DNA of 33,198 nt from Hyphomicrobiaceae bacterium. GTDB taxonomy: Bacteria > Pseudomonadota > Alphaproteobacteria > Rhizobiales > JAKIUO01. Positions within the stretch are counted from its first letter, which is position 1. Each line of letters opens with the position of its first letter. The DNA lies in assembly GCA_021647535.1 (NCBI GenBank), contig JAKIUO010000006.1, positions 1-33,198 of the forward strand, read 5' to 3'. The notes below the pieces were generated by a model. It was not told the DNA's origin, made no database searches, and saw only the letters and a list, made by a program, of their open reading frames with translations. Both the position numbers and the translations under genes were made by a program. Shown in pieces: positions 1 through 8,791 of the stretch.

Positions 1-150
1 GCCAGTCAGCCTCAAGGGTGCTGCGCATCGCTACGCGACAAGGCCCTTGACCCAGCCCGACAAATCCGCATCCTAAAACCATATTCCATCAGCCAACAGA
101 ATGTTGCGTTTGGGAGTTGAAACGGGGAAAGAAAAAAGGCGGCAACAATC
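1..150. other. Upstream flank without a convincing gene
   Basis: I see no supported coding region here. An open frame on the minus strand runs through it but overlaps the real gene that starts at 151 and has no recognisable content. A nested inverted repeat is present: TCAAGGG at 12-18 pairs with CCCTTGA at 44-50, with a short GCG/CGC pairing inside. It could be a terminator of an upstream gene or a REP-like element, but no T-run follows it. Confidence 0.3.
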
Positions 151-852
151 ATGTTAGAACAATCCAGAGACGAACTGATAAAAATAGGGCTTGAAGAGTT
201 AAACCACTTTCTAATCTCGGATGATGCGCCCGAAAACTGCATGATGCTGTCCGAGCTGGACGGCTTTCTTACAGCCATTGCCGTTGGCCCGGAACTGATC
301 ATGCCGAGCGAGTGGATGCCCGCCATCTGGAGAGATGAACAGCCGATATATGACGATCTTGATCAGGCGCAGCAAATAACCGGGATTATCACCGACCGCT
401 ATAACACCATTCTGGACACGGTTTCAGCCCGGGAGCCGTCCTATGCGCCGGTTTTTCTATACCATCCATCCGGCCATCCCATGCCTGATGCCTGGGCGCA
501 GGGGTTCTGGAGCGGCATGGAGCTGCGCTTTGAAGCATGGCTGCCACTGCTGGAAAATATGGAAGACGAAGATGTTTTGGCGATGATGATACCGATCCAT
601 ATATTTGTCAAAGAGGACGACAAATCCATTTTTGATTTTCCCGAGGAAGAACTCCAAAAATACGCCAAACAATCCGCTGGCCTCATTCCCATGTCGGTGG
701 TTGCTATCAATCAGTATTGGCAAAAACAGCGCGCCCAACATGTCCTTCCAAAGGGCACACCGGTCATGGCGCGCAAAACGCCCAAGGTCGGACGCAATGA
801 TCCATGCCCCTGTGGTTCCGGTAAAAAATACAAAAAATGCTGTCTGAATTAG
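151..852 (+). CDS. YecA/UPF0149 family protein with C-terminal SEC-C zinc motif
   Basis: 233 residues. The first ~170 residues match the UPF0149/YecA helical fold: an early LDGFLTAIAVGPE segment and a later AWAQGFWSGM segment are the usual signatures. The last ~22 residues form a SEC-C motif (GRNDPCPCGSGKKYKKCC), the zinc-binding tail first described at the end of SecA. The function of YecA proteins is poorly known; SEC-C tails are thought to bind zinc and sometimes ribosomes or SecB. The start is the ATG after a purine-rich AAAGGCGGC stretch. It is followed 12 bases later by a co-directional DUF6880-like gene, so the two are probably co-transcribed. The SEC-C tail is almost identical to that of the large protein encoded on the opposite strand at 5901-8375. 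Confidence 0.85.
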   Translation: MLEQSRDELIKIGLEELNHFLISDDAPENCMMLSELDGFLTAIAVGPELIMPSEWMPAIWRDEQPIYDDLDQAQQITGIITDRYNTILDTVSAREPSYAPVFLYHPSGHPMPDAWAQGFWSGMELRFEAWLPLLENMEDEDVLAMMIPIHIFVKEDDKSIFDFPEEELQKYAKQSAGLIPMSVVAINQYWQKQRAQHVLPKGTPVMARKTPKVGRNDPCPCGSGKKYKKCCLN

Positions 853-864
853 GGAGGCTGGTCA

Positions 865-2253
865 ATGGCGCGGGAAAAACAGGTCACAGTTGAAAAGCTG
901 CTATTGCTTGGGGCTGAGGCTCTGGCAGAACTGGTGGAAGAAGCTTGCGACAATGACAAATATTTGCGCCAGAGGGTGAAGATGCGCCTTGCCGCGCTTG
1001 ATGGCGTAGGCAGTCTCGACAAGACTATAGCTAAGCGCATCCGCCATATTGCCCGATCGCAGTCCTTTATCGACTGGCAGGAAAATCCTGACTTTGCCCG
1101 CGATCTGGACAATCTGCGCAAAGTGATTACGGACGATATTGCAGCAGCGGACCCGGCACTGGCAGCGGAGCGCATGTGGCAGTTCGTCGATCTGTCCGAA
1201 GTGGTCTATGAGCGCGTCGATGACAGTTCCGGCATGGTCGCTACAGTTCTGCAACAAGCGATAGAGGATCTTGGCGCTCTTTGGGCAAAGGTCAAGGACC
1301 GCGATGTCAAGGCGCTGGCTGACCGCGTTTTTATCGCCGCACAACAGGATGCTTATGGCATCAGGGGAGAGTTTGTCGCCGCATTTTGTAAGGCGCTGGG
1401 CAAAAAGGGGCGTAAAACTCTCAAAAGGCGGATTGTAAAAGAGCTTGAAAATATTCCTGATCAAGCAAAGGGAGAAGAACACAATATCAGTTCCAGCAGT
1501 TACGATTTTTGCCGTCAGTTGCAACAGCTTGCCGATGCTGAAAATGACGTAGATGCTTTCATATGGGCCGTTGAAAAAGCCCAGCGGACCGACACAGAGG
1601 CAACAGAGGTAGCACGTCGGCTGATTGATGCAGGCCGGGCGCAAGAGGCGCTTGAATGGCTTGACAAGGCGCGTGTGTCGAGATGGCATACAAGCCATGA
1701 TGCTATCGATTTACGCATCAAGGCGCTTGAAGCATTGGGCCGGGGAGACGAGGCGCAGGCGCAACGCTGGCAGTATTTTGAGGAAAGTTTAAACGAGACG
1801 CACTTGCAAGATTATCTCCAACGCCTGCCGGATTTTGAGGATTTCGAGGCCGAACGCAAGGCCATTGAGGTCGCCGGTAAATATAGTGATGCCACCACGG
1901 CGCTTGGCTTCCTTGTCAGGCGGCCTGAGCTTGAGGACGCCAATGCTCTGGTGCTGGCGCGTCACGAGGAGCTGGACGGTGACAGAACCAAAACACTGGG
2001 CGAGGCGGCCGATCATTTGTCTGAAAAACACCAGGTTGCGGCAACCCTTGTCTACCGCTGCCTTGTCATGTCTGTCTTAAAGCGCGCCGACACCAGATAC
2101 TACAAATATGCCGCCCGCGACCTTGGCTTTTGCGAAGGTCTGGCAGCGCAAATAGAAGGAGAGGATATCGACAGTCACGCTACTTTTTTCGCAGACGTTA
2201 AAAAACTGCACGGCCTCAAATACAGATTCTGGGAACAAATGGAGGGAAAATGA
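865..2253 (+). CDS. DUF6880-like helical repeat protein of unknown function
   Basis: 462 residues, soluble and mostly alpha-helical, with no signal peptide or membrane segment. The overall make-up (a short basic N-terminus, then helices with AEALAELVEE and later TPR-like pairs around residues 240-300 such as LIDAGRAQEALEWLDKA) matches proteins annotated as DUF6880 in alphaproteobacteria. No catalytic motif is visible. The stop codon region overlaps the start of the following nuclease gene by 4 bases (ATGA), which indicates translational coupling. With the SEC-C gene upstream it forms a three-gene unit. The family assignment is from memory of similar sequences; that it is a real conserved gene is much surer than the name. 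Confidence 0.65.
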   Translation: MAREKQVTVEKLLLLGAEALAELVEEACDNDKYLRQRVKMRLAALDGVGSLDKTIAKRIRHIARSQSFIDWQENPDFARDLDNLRKVITDDIAAADPALAAERMWQFVDLSEVVYERVDDSSGMVATVLQQAIEDLGALWAKVKDRDVKALADRVFIAAQQDAYGIRGEFVAAFCKALGKKGRKTLKRRIVKELENIPDQAKGEEHNISSSSYDFCRQLQQLADAENDVDAFIWAVEKAQRTDTEATEVARRLIDAGRAQEALEWLDKARVSRWHTSHDAIDLRIKALEALGRGDEAQAQRWQYFEESLNETHLQDYLQRLPDFEDFEAERKAIEVAGKYSDATTALGFLVRRPELEDANALVLARHEELDGDRTKTLGEAADHLSEKHQVAATLVYRCLVMSVLKRADTRYYKYAARDLGFCEGLAAQIEGEDIDSHATFFADVKKLHGLKYRFWEQMEGK

Positions 2254-3209
2254 GCAAATCACCCGGGCCGATACATGATCGCTTTTTCAAGCATTTGTTA
2301 AAAGACCCCGACACCATGGGTCTGTTTTTGCGTGAGCGCCTGCCCGGCAAGCTGGCTGCCCTGCTTGGCGATGAGCCTCCTGCACTGGTGCCGGGTTCAT
2401 TTGTTGATGAGGCTTTGTCAGAACATTTTTCCGACCTTTTATACAAGGTCGGTCTCAAACACGGCGGGGCTGCCTATATCTACGTGCTTGCCGATCATAA
2501 AAGCGCGCCGGACAAGGGAACGGCACTGCAATTACAGCGCTACATGAACAAAATATGGCAGAGCCTGTCAAAGCAGGGAGAAACACCGCTGCCGCGTATT
2601 TTGCCGGTAGTTGTTTATCATGGTGTCCGGCGCTGGAATATACCGACCAGCTTTGCTGCTATGTGTGAGGATGCCCGCGATGAGCTCGCCCCCTATCTGC
2701 CCGATTTTGAGTATATGCTCATCGACCTGAGCGAAATTGATGATGGGGATTTGTCCAGCGATCAGCGGCTGCGTGCCTTTTTGACGGTGATGAAACATAT
2801 CCAACGATCCGACTTTCTCGACCACACAGGCACAATCATGGCAGAGTTGCATCATTTGGAGCCGGTGGATATTATCACTATCCTGCGCTATGTTATAAGA
2901 AAATGGCGCGATAGGATCAGCCGGAAAACAATCGACGGGTTGGTGCTGGATGTAGCGTTGGAGAAAAGGGAAAAGATTATGGGAAGTGTAGTGGATGAAT
3001 GGATTGAACAGGGCTACAAACAGGGCAAGGCCGAGGGCAAGACCGAAGGAGTGGCAGGTATGCTTTCAAAAATGCTGGAGCTTCGCTTTGGCCCCTTGCC
3101 TGAACGAGTGAAGGAACGTATTGGCAAAGCCGATGCTGACACACTAACGAACTGGGGAGAGCGTGTCATTGATGCCCCTGATCTGGATGCCGTATTTGAG
3201 AAGCATTGA
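2250..3209 (+). CDS. Rpn/YhgA-type recombination-promoting nuclease (PD-(D/E)XK)
   Basis: 319 residues. The opening PxxHDRFFKHLL, the central SDLLYKV and YIYVLADHKS, and the following ALQLQRYM are the classic order of motifs in the Rpn (PDDEXK, 'transposase_31') family, which are metal-dependent DNA endonucleases linked to RecA-independent recombination and recently to phage defence. Likely active-site residues are D62, D82 and K84 in the DHK triplet; most relatives carry E-x-Q (EHQS), so the D-x-K form here is a minor but catalytically plausible variant. A Gly/Lys/Glu-rich linker (KQGKAEGKTEG, about residue 255) precedes a short C-terminal helical segment, as is usual for Rpn proteins. It overlaps the upstream gene by ATGA. 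Confidence 0.85.
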   Translation: MSKSPGPIHDRFFKHLLKDPDTMGLFLRERLPGKLAALLGDEPPALVPGSFVDEALSEHFSDLLYKVGLKHGGAAYIYVLADHKSAPDKGTALQLQRYMNKIWQSLSKQGETPLPRILPVVVYHGVRRWNIPTSFAAMCEDARDELAPYLPDFEYMLIDLSEIDDGDLSSDQRLRAFLTVMKHIQRSDFLDHTGTIMAELHHLEPVDIITILRYVIRKWRDRISRKTIDGLVLDVALEKREKIMGSVVDEWIEQGYKQGKAEGKTEGVAGMLSKMLELRFGPLPERVKERIGKADADTLTNWGERVIDAPDLDAVFEKH

Positions 3210-3285
3210 GGGAAGATTCAATTACTGCAGTGAAATAGCTTGTTGAGGTCAGCTTGCGCTCGCCGCTTGCCCAAAAGGATTTTAT

Positions 3286-4446
3286 ATGCCCAAAGATACG
3301 TCCTTGCAAAATGCCACAAATCTGACCGATCTGGAACTGGCCCGGAATTTAACTGGACTGGAAGACAAATGGCTGCAGCCATTTGATGTTACCGATCCAT
3401 TTGCAGGTTTGCGTCTGGAAGGATATTTGTCGCGAAAGCCCAATCACCTGTATGGGGCTGTCGCGATATTGCGTGTTGATGAGCATAGCGCTCCCCAACT
3501 CATACATGCAACTCCCAAGCTGCATTATCCGTTTGGCAAATCCGGGCAGTTTCATTTCCCGCCGATCAGCAAGATCGATATTTTCGAGAAGCTGGATGGC
3601 ACCAATGTGCTGGCCTATCGCTACAAGGATGCCGACAACAACGAGCATCTGACGTATAAATTGCGGCTATACCCGGTGTTGCGCAATGGCAAATGGGGCG
3701 CGTTCCTCGATATGTGGCGCGAGATGCTGGAGCTTTATACGGATATCCCCACTCTCGCAGACAAAAATGACTGCGCTATCAGCTTTGAGCTGTACGGCGC
3801 GCGCAATCTTCACCTGATGACCTATGAAAACCCGCTTGATTGTGCGGTTCTGTTTGGCGTTGACCGGCAGGGAAATTGCCGCCCTCCATTTGAACTCGAT
3901 TTAGGCCCGGTGCCCAGCGCCAGACATCACGGCACCTTGCAGGCGGATCATGATCCGGTTGAGGAATATGCCCGTATCCGTAGTGAACTTGAGGCTGAGA
4001 TTTCACCAGCCGAGGAGGACAGGTTGAATGGTTTGGAGGGAACCGTGTGGTATGTCACGACGCCCTCACTCGAACGGGTGATGTTCAAATGCAAGCCCGA
4101 ATCCGTCGAGGCCATTCACTGGAAGGGCGGGATAAACAAGGAGGCGGTCAAGGCGACCTGCTGGAACCTTTTAGAGACACAGGATGATTTGAGCTATGCC
4201 GCGCTCGAACCCATGCTTTTGGAGGAGTATGACAGGGAAGATATCGGCCGTTTCAGGGAGATGATCGACCTGTGCCTTGCTGACATAAATCTGGAGCTTG
4301 AGTTTCGAGATCAGGTTCTCGCACAATACAAGTCTATTGGCGTGCGATTGTCACAAGACAAAGGCAAGGTGATGCGCCATATGTCTGGCAAATATGAAAA
4401 ACGGCTGATGGCTAAAGTCTACTCGACAATAAAACTGCATGGTTGA
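3286..4446 (+). CDS. ATP-dependent RNA ligase family protein
   Basis: 386 residues with the ordered motifs of the covalent nucleotidyltransferase superfamily: motif I K102-L-D104-G105 (adenylated lysine K102), motif III FELYG at 167-171, motif IV LEGTVW with E251-G252, and motif V MFKCK at 266-270. This arrangement fits the RNA_ligase (PF09414) group, which seals RNA breaks, typically in tRNA or rRNA. The last ~100 residues are helical and family-specific. The start ATG has a good Shine-Dalgarno, AAGGAT, at the right distance. The gene overlaps the following TrmO-like gene by 8 bases, so both are made together. A role in repairing tRNA cut in the anticodon loop is an inference from this pairing. 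Confidence 0.8.
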   Translation: MPKDTSLQNATNLTDLELARNLTGLEDKWLQPFDVTDPFAGLRLEGYLSRKPNHLYGAVAILRVDEHSAPQLIHATPKLHYPFGKSGQFHFPPISKIDIFEKLDGTNVLAYRYKDADNNEHLTYKLRLYPVLRNGKWGAFLDMWREMLELYTDIPTLADKNDCAISFELYGARNLHLMTYENPLDCAVLFGVDRQGNCRPPFELDLGPVPSARHHGTLQADHDPVEEYARIRSELEAEISPAEEDRLNGLEGTVWYVTTPSLERVMFKCKPESVEAIHWKGGINKEAVKATCWNLLETQDDLSYAALEPMLLEEYDREDIGRFREMIDLCLADINLELEFRDQVLAQYKSIGVRLSQDKGKVMRHMSGKYEKRLMAKVYSTIKLHG

Positions 4447-4978
4447 TAACAAGAAACAAAATGAACCTCGCAACAATGGGCAAAGACAGGGCGAAATCGC
4501 CCTGCCGTTCGACCCGGCAGAAACAGCTAAGGACGCCGCCGTAGTCTTTATCGGCCTGATCAGATCGCCATGGGAAAGCCGGAAGAAATGTCCAAAAAAC
4601 ATGGCACAAGCGCGAGAGCGCGGACAAAGCGCAAGTATTGAACTGGATGAAGTATGGCGCGCGGGACTTGACGGGCTGGAAAAGTACCAGGCCGCCATTG
4701 TGCTTTACTGGATGGACAAGGCGCGCCGCGACTTGATTGTGCAAAGCCCCAATAACAGGCATAAAAGCCGCCATAAGCCCGGCCCAAGAGGTGTTTTCTC
4801 CCTGCGCTCACCTGTCCGCCCAAATCCGGTGGCGATTGCCACAGTGCGTATTCTTGACATTGACAAACAGACAGGCAAAATCACCATAGATGCCATCGAC
4901 TGCCTCGACGGCACACCGCTAATCGACATCAAGCCATGGATTGGGGATATAGATGTTTTTCCAAGTTCGGTGTTTTAA
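4439..4978 (+). CDS. tsaA: TrmO/TsaA-like tRNA (t6A37-N6)-methyltransferase
   Basis: 179 residues. After ~35 polar residues the TsaA/TrmO beta-barrel domain is clear: FIGLIRSP at the start, then GVFSLRSPVRPNP and the terminal DCLDGTPLIDIKPW, which are the family's most conserved blocks and line the S-adenosylmethionine site. TrmO methylates N6-threonylcarbamoyladenosine at position 37 next to the anticodon. The start ATG lies within the last codons of the RNA ligase gene (8-base overlap) and has no strong Shine-Dalgarno, so translation is probably coupled. No convincing terminator follows; the next gene is convergent. Whether it modifies ordinary tRNA or a special substrate in a defence setting is unknown. 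Confidence 0.85.
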   Translation: MVDNKKQNEPRNNGQRQGEIALPFDPAETAKDAAVVFIGLIRSPWESRKKCPKNMAQARERGQSASIELDEVWRAGLDGLEKYQAAIVLYWMDKARRDLIVQSPNNRHKSRHKPGPRGVFSLRSPVRPNPVAIATVRILDIDKQTGKITIDAIDCLDGTPLIDIKPWIGDIDVFPSSVF

Positions 4979-5082
4979 CCTGCATATCGTTAGCATCCCT
5001 TCAAGTAAAACCACGGCGAAAAGTAGAATTGGATCATTGAGGCAAGTCTGATGATGACGAAAGATAACGAGCCTGACAAATG

Positions 5083-5538
5083 TCAGATTTCCAGTTCACC
5101 ATCAGTCCAGTCTTTTATCATTTTCTTCACAATAGCCTTGGCCACATCTCGCAGTGTTTCAATACTGAAGCTGCCGATTTTCATGGCCCCTTCTTTTGTT
5201 CGCCGCCAAACCTCATCATCTCTGATTTCATCCAGAAACTGGTGACCAGTGAAGGAAATGTCCAATATATTGACAAAATCAGCCTCATCCTGACCATTCA
5301 CGAAGTCAGCCTCTAAAAGCTTTCGATAGTGGTAAAGGACTTTATCCTTAGATTCTCCGTCAAATTCACTACCATCCAGAAAATTGCATCCTTGTCCATC
5401 AAATGACAATTTTATCTCAACCATTTTTTCTTCAAAAGCTGTCCCAAGAGCAACTTCCTCTGCATTACTCTTTTTGATCGTTGGATCGCTTTCCAACCAC
5501 AGAAGAATTTTCCGAACCAAATCCATATCAAGTTTCAT
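5083..5538 (-). CDS. DUF2513 domain-containing protein
   Basis: 151 residues from the ATG at 5538. This start is chosen over the longer open frame (to 5601) because a GGAGG Shine-Dalgarno sits 7 bases upstream, and because DUF2513 proteins start with the MKLDMDLVRKIL type of sequence seen here. The block GHQFLDEIRDDEVW near residue 100 is the most diagnostic part of the family. DUF2513 proteins are small, common in phage and mobile regions, and thought to be winged-helix-like; their function is not established. It lies downstream of the 92-residue orphan on the same strand and converges with the TrmO-like gene. Confidence 0.8.
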   Translation of the reverse strand: MKLDMDLVRKILLWLESDPTIKKSNAEEVALGTAFEEKMVEIKLSFDGQGCNFLDGSEFDGESKDKVLYHYRKLLEADFVNGQDEADFVNILDISFTGHQFLDEIRDDEVWRRTKEGAMKIGSFSIETLRDVAKAIVKKMIKDWTDGELEI

Positions 5539-5640
5539 TTCGTTTACCTCCCTGAAAGCCAGCACCGAGACAATAATCAGCCCCGTTCCAAGCCCAGCCA
5601 TCGAATGTTAAAGCCCGCATCAAGTAGCAATCCGGCGCAT

Positions 5641-5919
5641 TCAACATCTCCCGTATCGCAGGCTAACATGAGCGGTGAGACTTAGCTCTTGTATGAAAGC
5701 CCCCTTCAAATGAGGGAAAAGTTCCGCCCCCTCATCTATTCTCTTTTTCAGCCTCTTTGGGGCTTTATCGTGAACAGCGCCGAGAACGGGTAGTTGGTAA
5801 CATGGTATTTTTTCAAGCGCCAAAATTTCCAATTTTTCGTCTTCGTCAACTAGCGCGAAACGAAGATCAAGGCTTTTGTCTGCCTCCAAAACTTTAGCAT
5901 CTACCTCCCCAAACAACAT
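5641..5919 (-). CDS. Small protein of unknown function
   Basis: 92 residues, unrecognised. The sequence is acidic in the first half and then basic and helical (APKRLKKRIDEG), without membrane segments. The frame overlaps the end of the upstream SEC-C gene by 19 bases. A GGGGAGG sequence lies just inside the overlap, so the true start may be slightly further downstream at a rare start codon. It is followed on the same strand by the DUF2513 gene after ~100 bases. It could be a regulator or partner of the upstream HEAT/SEC-C protein, but nothing in the sequence proves it. Confidence 0.45.
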   Translation of the reverse strand: MLFGEVDAKVLEADKSLDLRFALVDEDEKLEILALEKIPCYQLPVLGAVHDKAPKRLKKRIDEGAELFPHLKGAFIQELSLTAHVSLRYGRC

Positions 5920-8375
5920 TTCTTATACTTCTTGCCCGACCCGCACGGGCAGGGATCATTGCGCCCGACTTTCCTGGCTCTTCGCTCAAAAGCCGACGGC
6001 AACAGCACCGGCTGATCATTGCGGTCGAGCTGCTTACGCAATTTCCTGTACAGTTTCAAGAACTCATCACCCAGCAATTTAGGTGAGAGTTCGTCAAGCC
6101 GGAAATATTGCCATTTGTCTTTACGCTCAAGCAGGACGCACAAGCTGTCAAAAGCCTGTTCCGGCTCATAGCTATCATCAAGAGCGCAGGCCAGCCCGAG
6201 CCCGGCTTCCATACTGTCCGGCTTGAGCTTCAAGGACTTGTCATAAAAAAGCCGGGCCTTTTGCGAGTGTTTCAAGATGCGGTATACCCGCGCCAGCCGC
6301 AGATTATCCTCTATGCTGTCCGGATTTTGAAAAAGCCCCTGCTTTAGTTCCTTGAGAATATTTGCGGCAGATCTGAGTTCACCCCGGTAAGCCACATCAT
6401 AAAACCGCACAGGGCTTCGAGAGTATTTTTCACCCGCCTCCCTGTCCCGTGACAGCATCATTATAGACGCCATCATTGCAACATGCGCATTTTGGGTAAA
6501 TTCAAAATCCACCCACTCACCACAGGAGCTGCAAGGAAATTCGTCCATGACAAAAGGCTGGTCAATATCCTTTTCTTCATCGCCAATAATGATATCGGCT
6601 ATTTCATAAATGTTGATATCGCCGCATTTTTCACATTTGAGCGCCAGATCGACAATATCACGACCAGCCAACAGATCATCAAGCAGGAAACTTTGGAGTC
6701 TCTCATCAAACAGCCTGCGTTCTTCAAGTATCCGCTCGCCGATTTTGTCCAGGCCGTCATACTCATATCCAAGCAGCACGCACAGGCAATAAAAACTCTC
6801 GTCGATTACGCCAAATTTCAGGCCCATTTTTTCTTCGAGCAGCTTGAGAGCTTGCATATCAGGTGCAGCTTCGGCAAGCATGCCCCATTCATAAGCATCG
6901 TCCTTGTCGGCATCGACGCCATGAAGCATTTCGTTAAAATGTTTTAGAGCAAATTCCAGTGTGAGTGCGCCACCAGCCTGCCGAAGAACACCAAGGGCGA
7001 ATATTTTCTGTGAGAAATCCAGCACGTCCCACTGCTCGATAATCGCCCTTTGCGCCGGTTCGCCAATTTTGGCAAGGGCATCCTTGCTCTCCTCGGCCTG
7101 AACATCGCCACCATTTGCGCCCATATAATCAATCAGGGTGTCAATCATGCCGACAAGCCGTAATTCGCCCGCCATCCTGGCCATATGCCGGTTGCCCCAG
7201 CCAAATTCCAAAGAAGGCACCCGTTTGATGGCTGCCTCAACAAGCACCGATGGTTCGAATGTCCCCAGATGGCTGATCAAACCATCCAGGTGGCGGTTCT
7301 CGCGCAAATCTAGGGTCAGAATATCCAGTGCCTCATCCATGGACAGGCCGTCAATATCGATTTTCTCACGCTCAAAGGCATGAAGAACCGCGATGACGGC
7401 AAGCCATGTCTTCATGTCTTCGTCAATATTCTCGATTGGCTCAATTGCCTTGATGACAGGCAGCATTATCTGCGTTGCGTCGGATGCTTTTTCGTATTTT
7501 TCGAGCAGCGCTTTGGCTTTTGGCCATGCATCAATGCCTTGAAGGATTTCGTCGCACTCTTTTAGCGGCGCATCTTCTTCAAACAAAACTTTCATGGAAG
7601 CAAAACTCTTTTCATCGCCCTCCATGATATATTCGGCCTGCTCCAGAAAACTGTAGTGACCAAACAGAGCACTGCAAATTCTCTGCAACAGACGTTCGGC
7701 CTGATTACCCATTGCGTAGCTATTGTAAACACAACTTTTGATCAGATTTGGCACTGCTTCAATATTTAAAGCCGCCATCGGCTCCAGCAAATCCTCATAC
7801 AAATATCGCCTGTCCCAGTCATCTTTGTCCTGTTTTTGTAATTCTTCTTTATGTATATTAGTGATTGTTAAAAGCAGCTCGACTGCATCTCTTTCGGGCA
7901 GCATCCCCAGCGCCTCGATTATCGCCCCTGTCTTGGCAAAATCCCACTGGTCATCATCAAGACAGGTACGAAACAGGGCAACTACATCATCAGACGGGTT
8001 CAAAAGCAGCGCCGATATGGCATGGTGAGCAATTCTCTCGTCCCATTCCCGCCAACGCTGAAGGATCTCATATTTGACGCCCTCAAACAGTCGAGCAGGT
8101 AATTCCCGCAGTAAATCCGCCAGCATGTCCTCGCCCGTATCCGGCCCTTCCACCCAGCGGCGTATGGTCTCTTCATCAAACCATCCACGCTCCATGGCTT
8201 TGGCCGGTTCCGGTGCGCACTTTGCGGCATAACCATAACGCCTGAGCGCCCATTTCAGAATAATTGGATCATCCAGCTTGCCCCGAGCGCATTCGATAAT
8301 ATCCAGCATGGATCCCGCCTTTCCTGATTTTTCGCAATCATTCCTGATCACGAGCATGTCCTTGATTTTCTCCAT
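5901..8375 (-). CDS. Large HEAT/TPR repeat protein with zinc ribbon and SEC-C tail
   Basis: 824 residues from the ATG at 8375 (the open frame extends 13 codons further; the chosen ATG follows an AAAGGGGCG stretch). Residues 1-~520 are helical, with HEAT-like pairs. A four-cysteine zinc ribbon follows at about 600-650 (two CxxC pairs: CEKCG and CSSCG). TPR-like helices then lie at ~690-760 (ARVYRILKHSQKARLFYDKSL), and the SEC-C motif GRNDPCPCGSGKKYKKCC closes the protein. Such a layout suggests a scaffold that binds proteins or nucleic acid through zinc modules; no enzyme motif is visible. The tail matches that of the YecA-like protein at 151-852, and the two units face each other. Confidence 0.7.
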   Translation of the reverse strand: MEKIKDMLVIRNDCEKSGKAGSMLDIIECARGKLDDPIILKWALRRYGYAAKCAPEPAKAMERGWFDEETIRRWVEGPDTGEDMLADLLRELPARLFEGVKYEILQRWREWDERIAHHAISALLLNPSDDVVALFRTCLDDDQWDFAKTGAIIEALGMLPERDAVELLLTITNIHKEELQKQDKDDWDRRYLYEDLLEPMAALNIEAVPNLIKSCVYNSYAMGNQAERLLQRICSALFGHYSFLEQAEYIMEGDEKSFASMKVLFEEDAPLKECDEILQGIDAWPKAKALLEKYEKASDATQIMLPVIKAIEPIENIDEDMKTWLAVIAVLHAFEREKIDIDGLSMDEALDILTLDLRENRHLDGLISHLGTFEPSVLVEAAIKRVPSLEFGWGNRHMARMAGELRLVGMIDTLIDYMGANGGDVQAEESKDALAKIGEPAQRAIIEQWDVLDFSQKIFALGVLRQAGGALTLEFALKHFNEMLHGVDADKDDAYEWGMLAEAAPDMQALKLLEEKMGLKFGVIDESFYCLCVLLGYEYDGLDKIGERILEERRLFDERLQSFLLDDLLAGRDIVDLALKCEKCGDINIYEIADIIIGDEEKDIDQPFVMDEFPCSSCGEWVDFEFTQNAHVAMMASIMMLSRDREAGEKYSRSPVRFYDVAYRGELRSAANILKELKQGLFQNPDSIEDNLRLARVYRILKHSQKARLFYDKSLKLKPDSMEAGLGLACALDDSYEPEQAFDSLCVLLERKDKWQYFRLDELSPKLLGDEFLKLYRKLRKQLDRNDQPVLLPSAFERRARKVGRNDPCPCGSGKKYKKCCLGR

Positions 8376-8791
8376 GTCTAGCGCCCCTTTGACAGCCGCG
8401 CAAATACATGCCACAGCTTATGCACATGACAACCATTGCCTCAAAGCGCACAAAATCATTGGTTCTAGAGTGGGTTATTGGAAATGGCGGGGATGTTTGG
8501 CTTGGCAAGCGTATCAGCACGGACAATCATCATCACAATTTCAGGTGAGTTTCTATCTGCCGAACTACGGCCATTTTCAAAGACCCGACAGACGGCTTTC
8601 AACTGCTGATAATCACCTTACCTGCCTATAACGACACTTATAAGCAGTCGGATTATACCTACGATTGGGGGGAAATATACTCTGCATGGAAATGTATCAA
8701 ACATTTATAGGTTGCCAGGACAGGCATCAGATACCTGTCCTGATCCTGGATCATAGACAAAAGCGAAGTAGCATGCTGTACAACTTACAAA
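8376..8791. other. 416-base intergenic stretch
   Basis: No supported gene. Open frames here are short and lack recognisable content on both strands. The region separates two minus-strand genes, so it should hold the terminator of the AIPR gene (on the 8791 side) and the promoter of the HEAT/SEC-C gene (on the 8376 side). A perfect hairpin lies at 8717-8741 and is listed separately. Confidence 0.5.
8717..8741. terminator. Hairpin downstream of the AIPR gene
   Basis: AGGACAGG at 8717-8724 pairs perfectly with CCTGTCCT at 8734-8741 around a 9-base loop, 51 bases beyond the AIPR stop codon. No run of T follows on either strand, so it is not a canonical intrinsic terminator; it may protect the 3' end or act as a factor-assisted terminator. 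Confidence 0.45.

Noticed and set aside
901..1698. 265-codon minus-strand frame opposite the DUF6880-like gene
   Set aside because: A shadow of the plus-strand gene, which fits an operon with coupled neighbours; the antisense product has unnatural composition.
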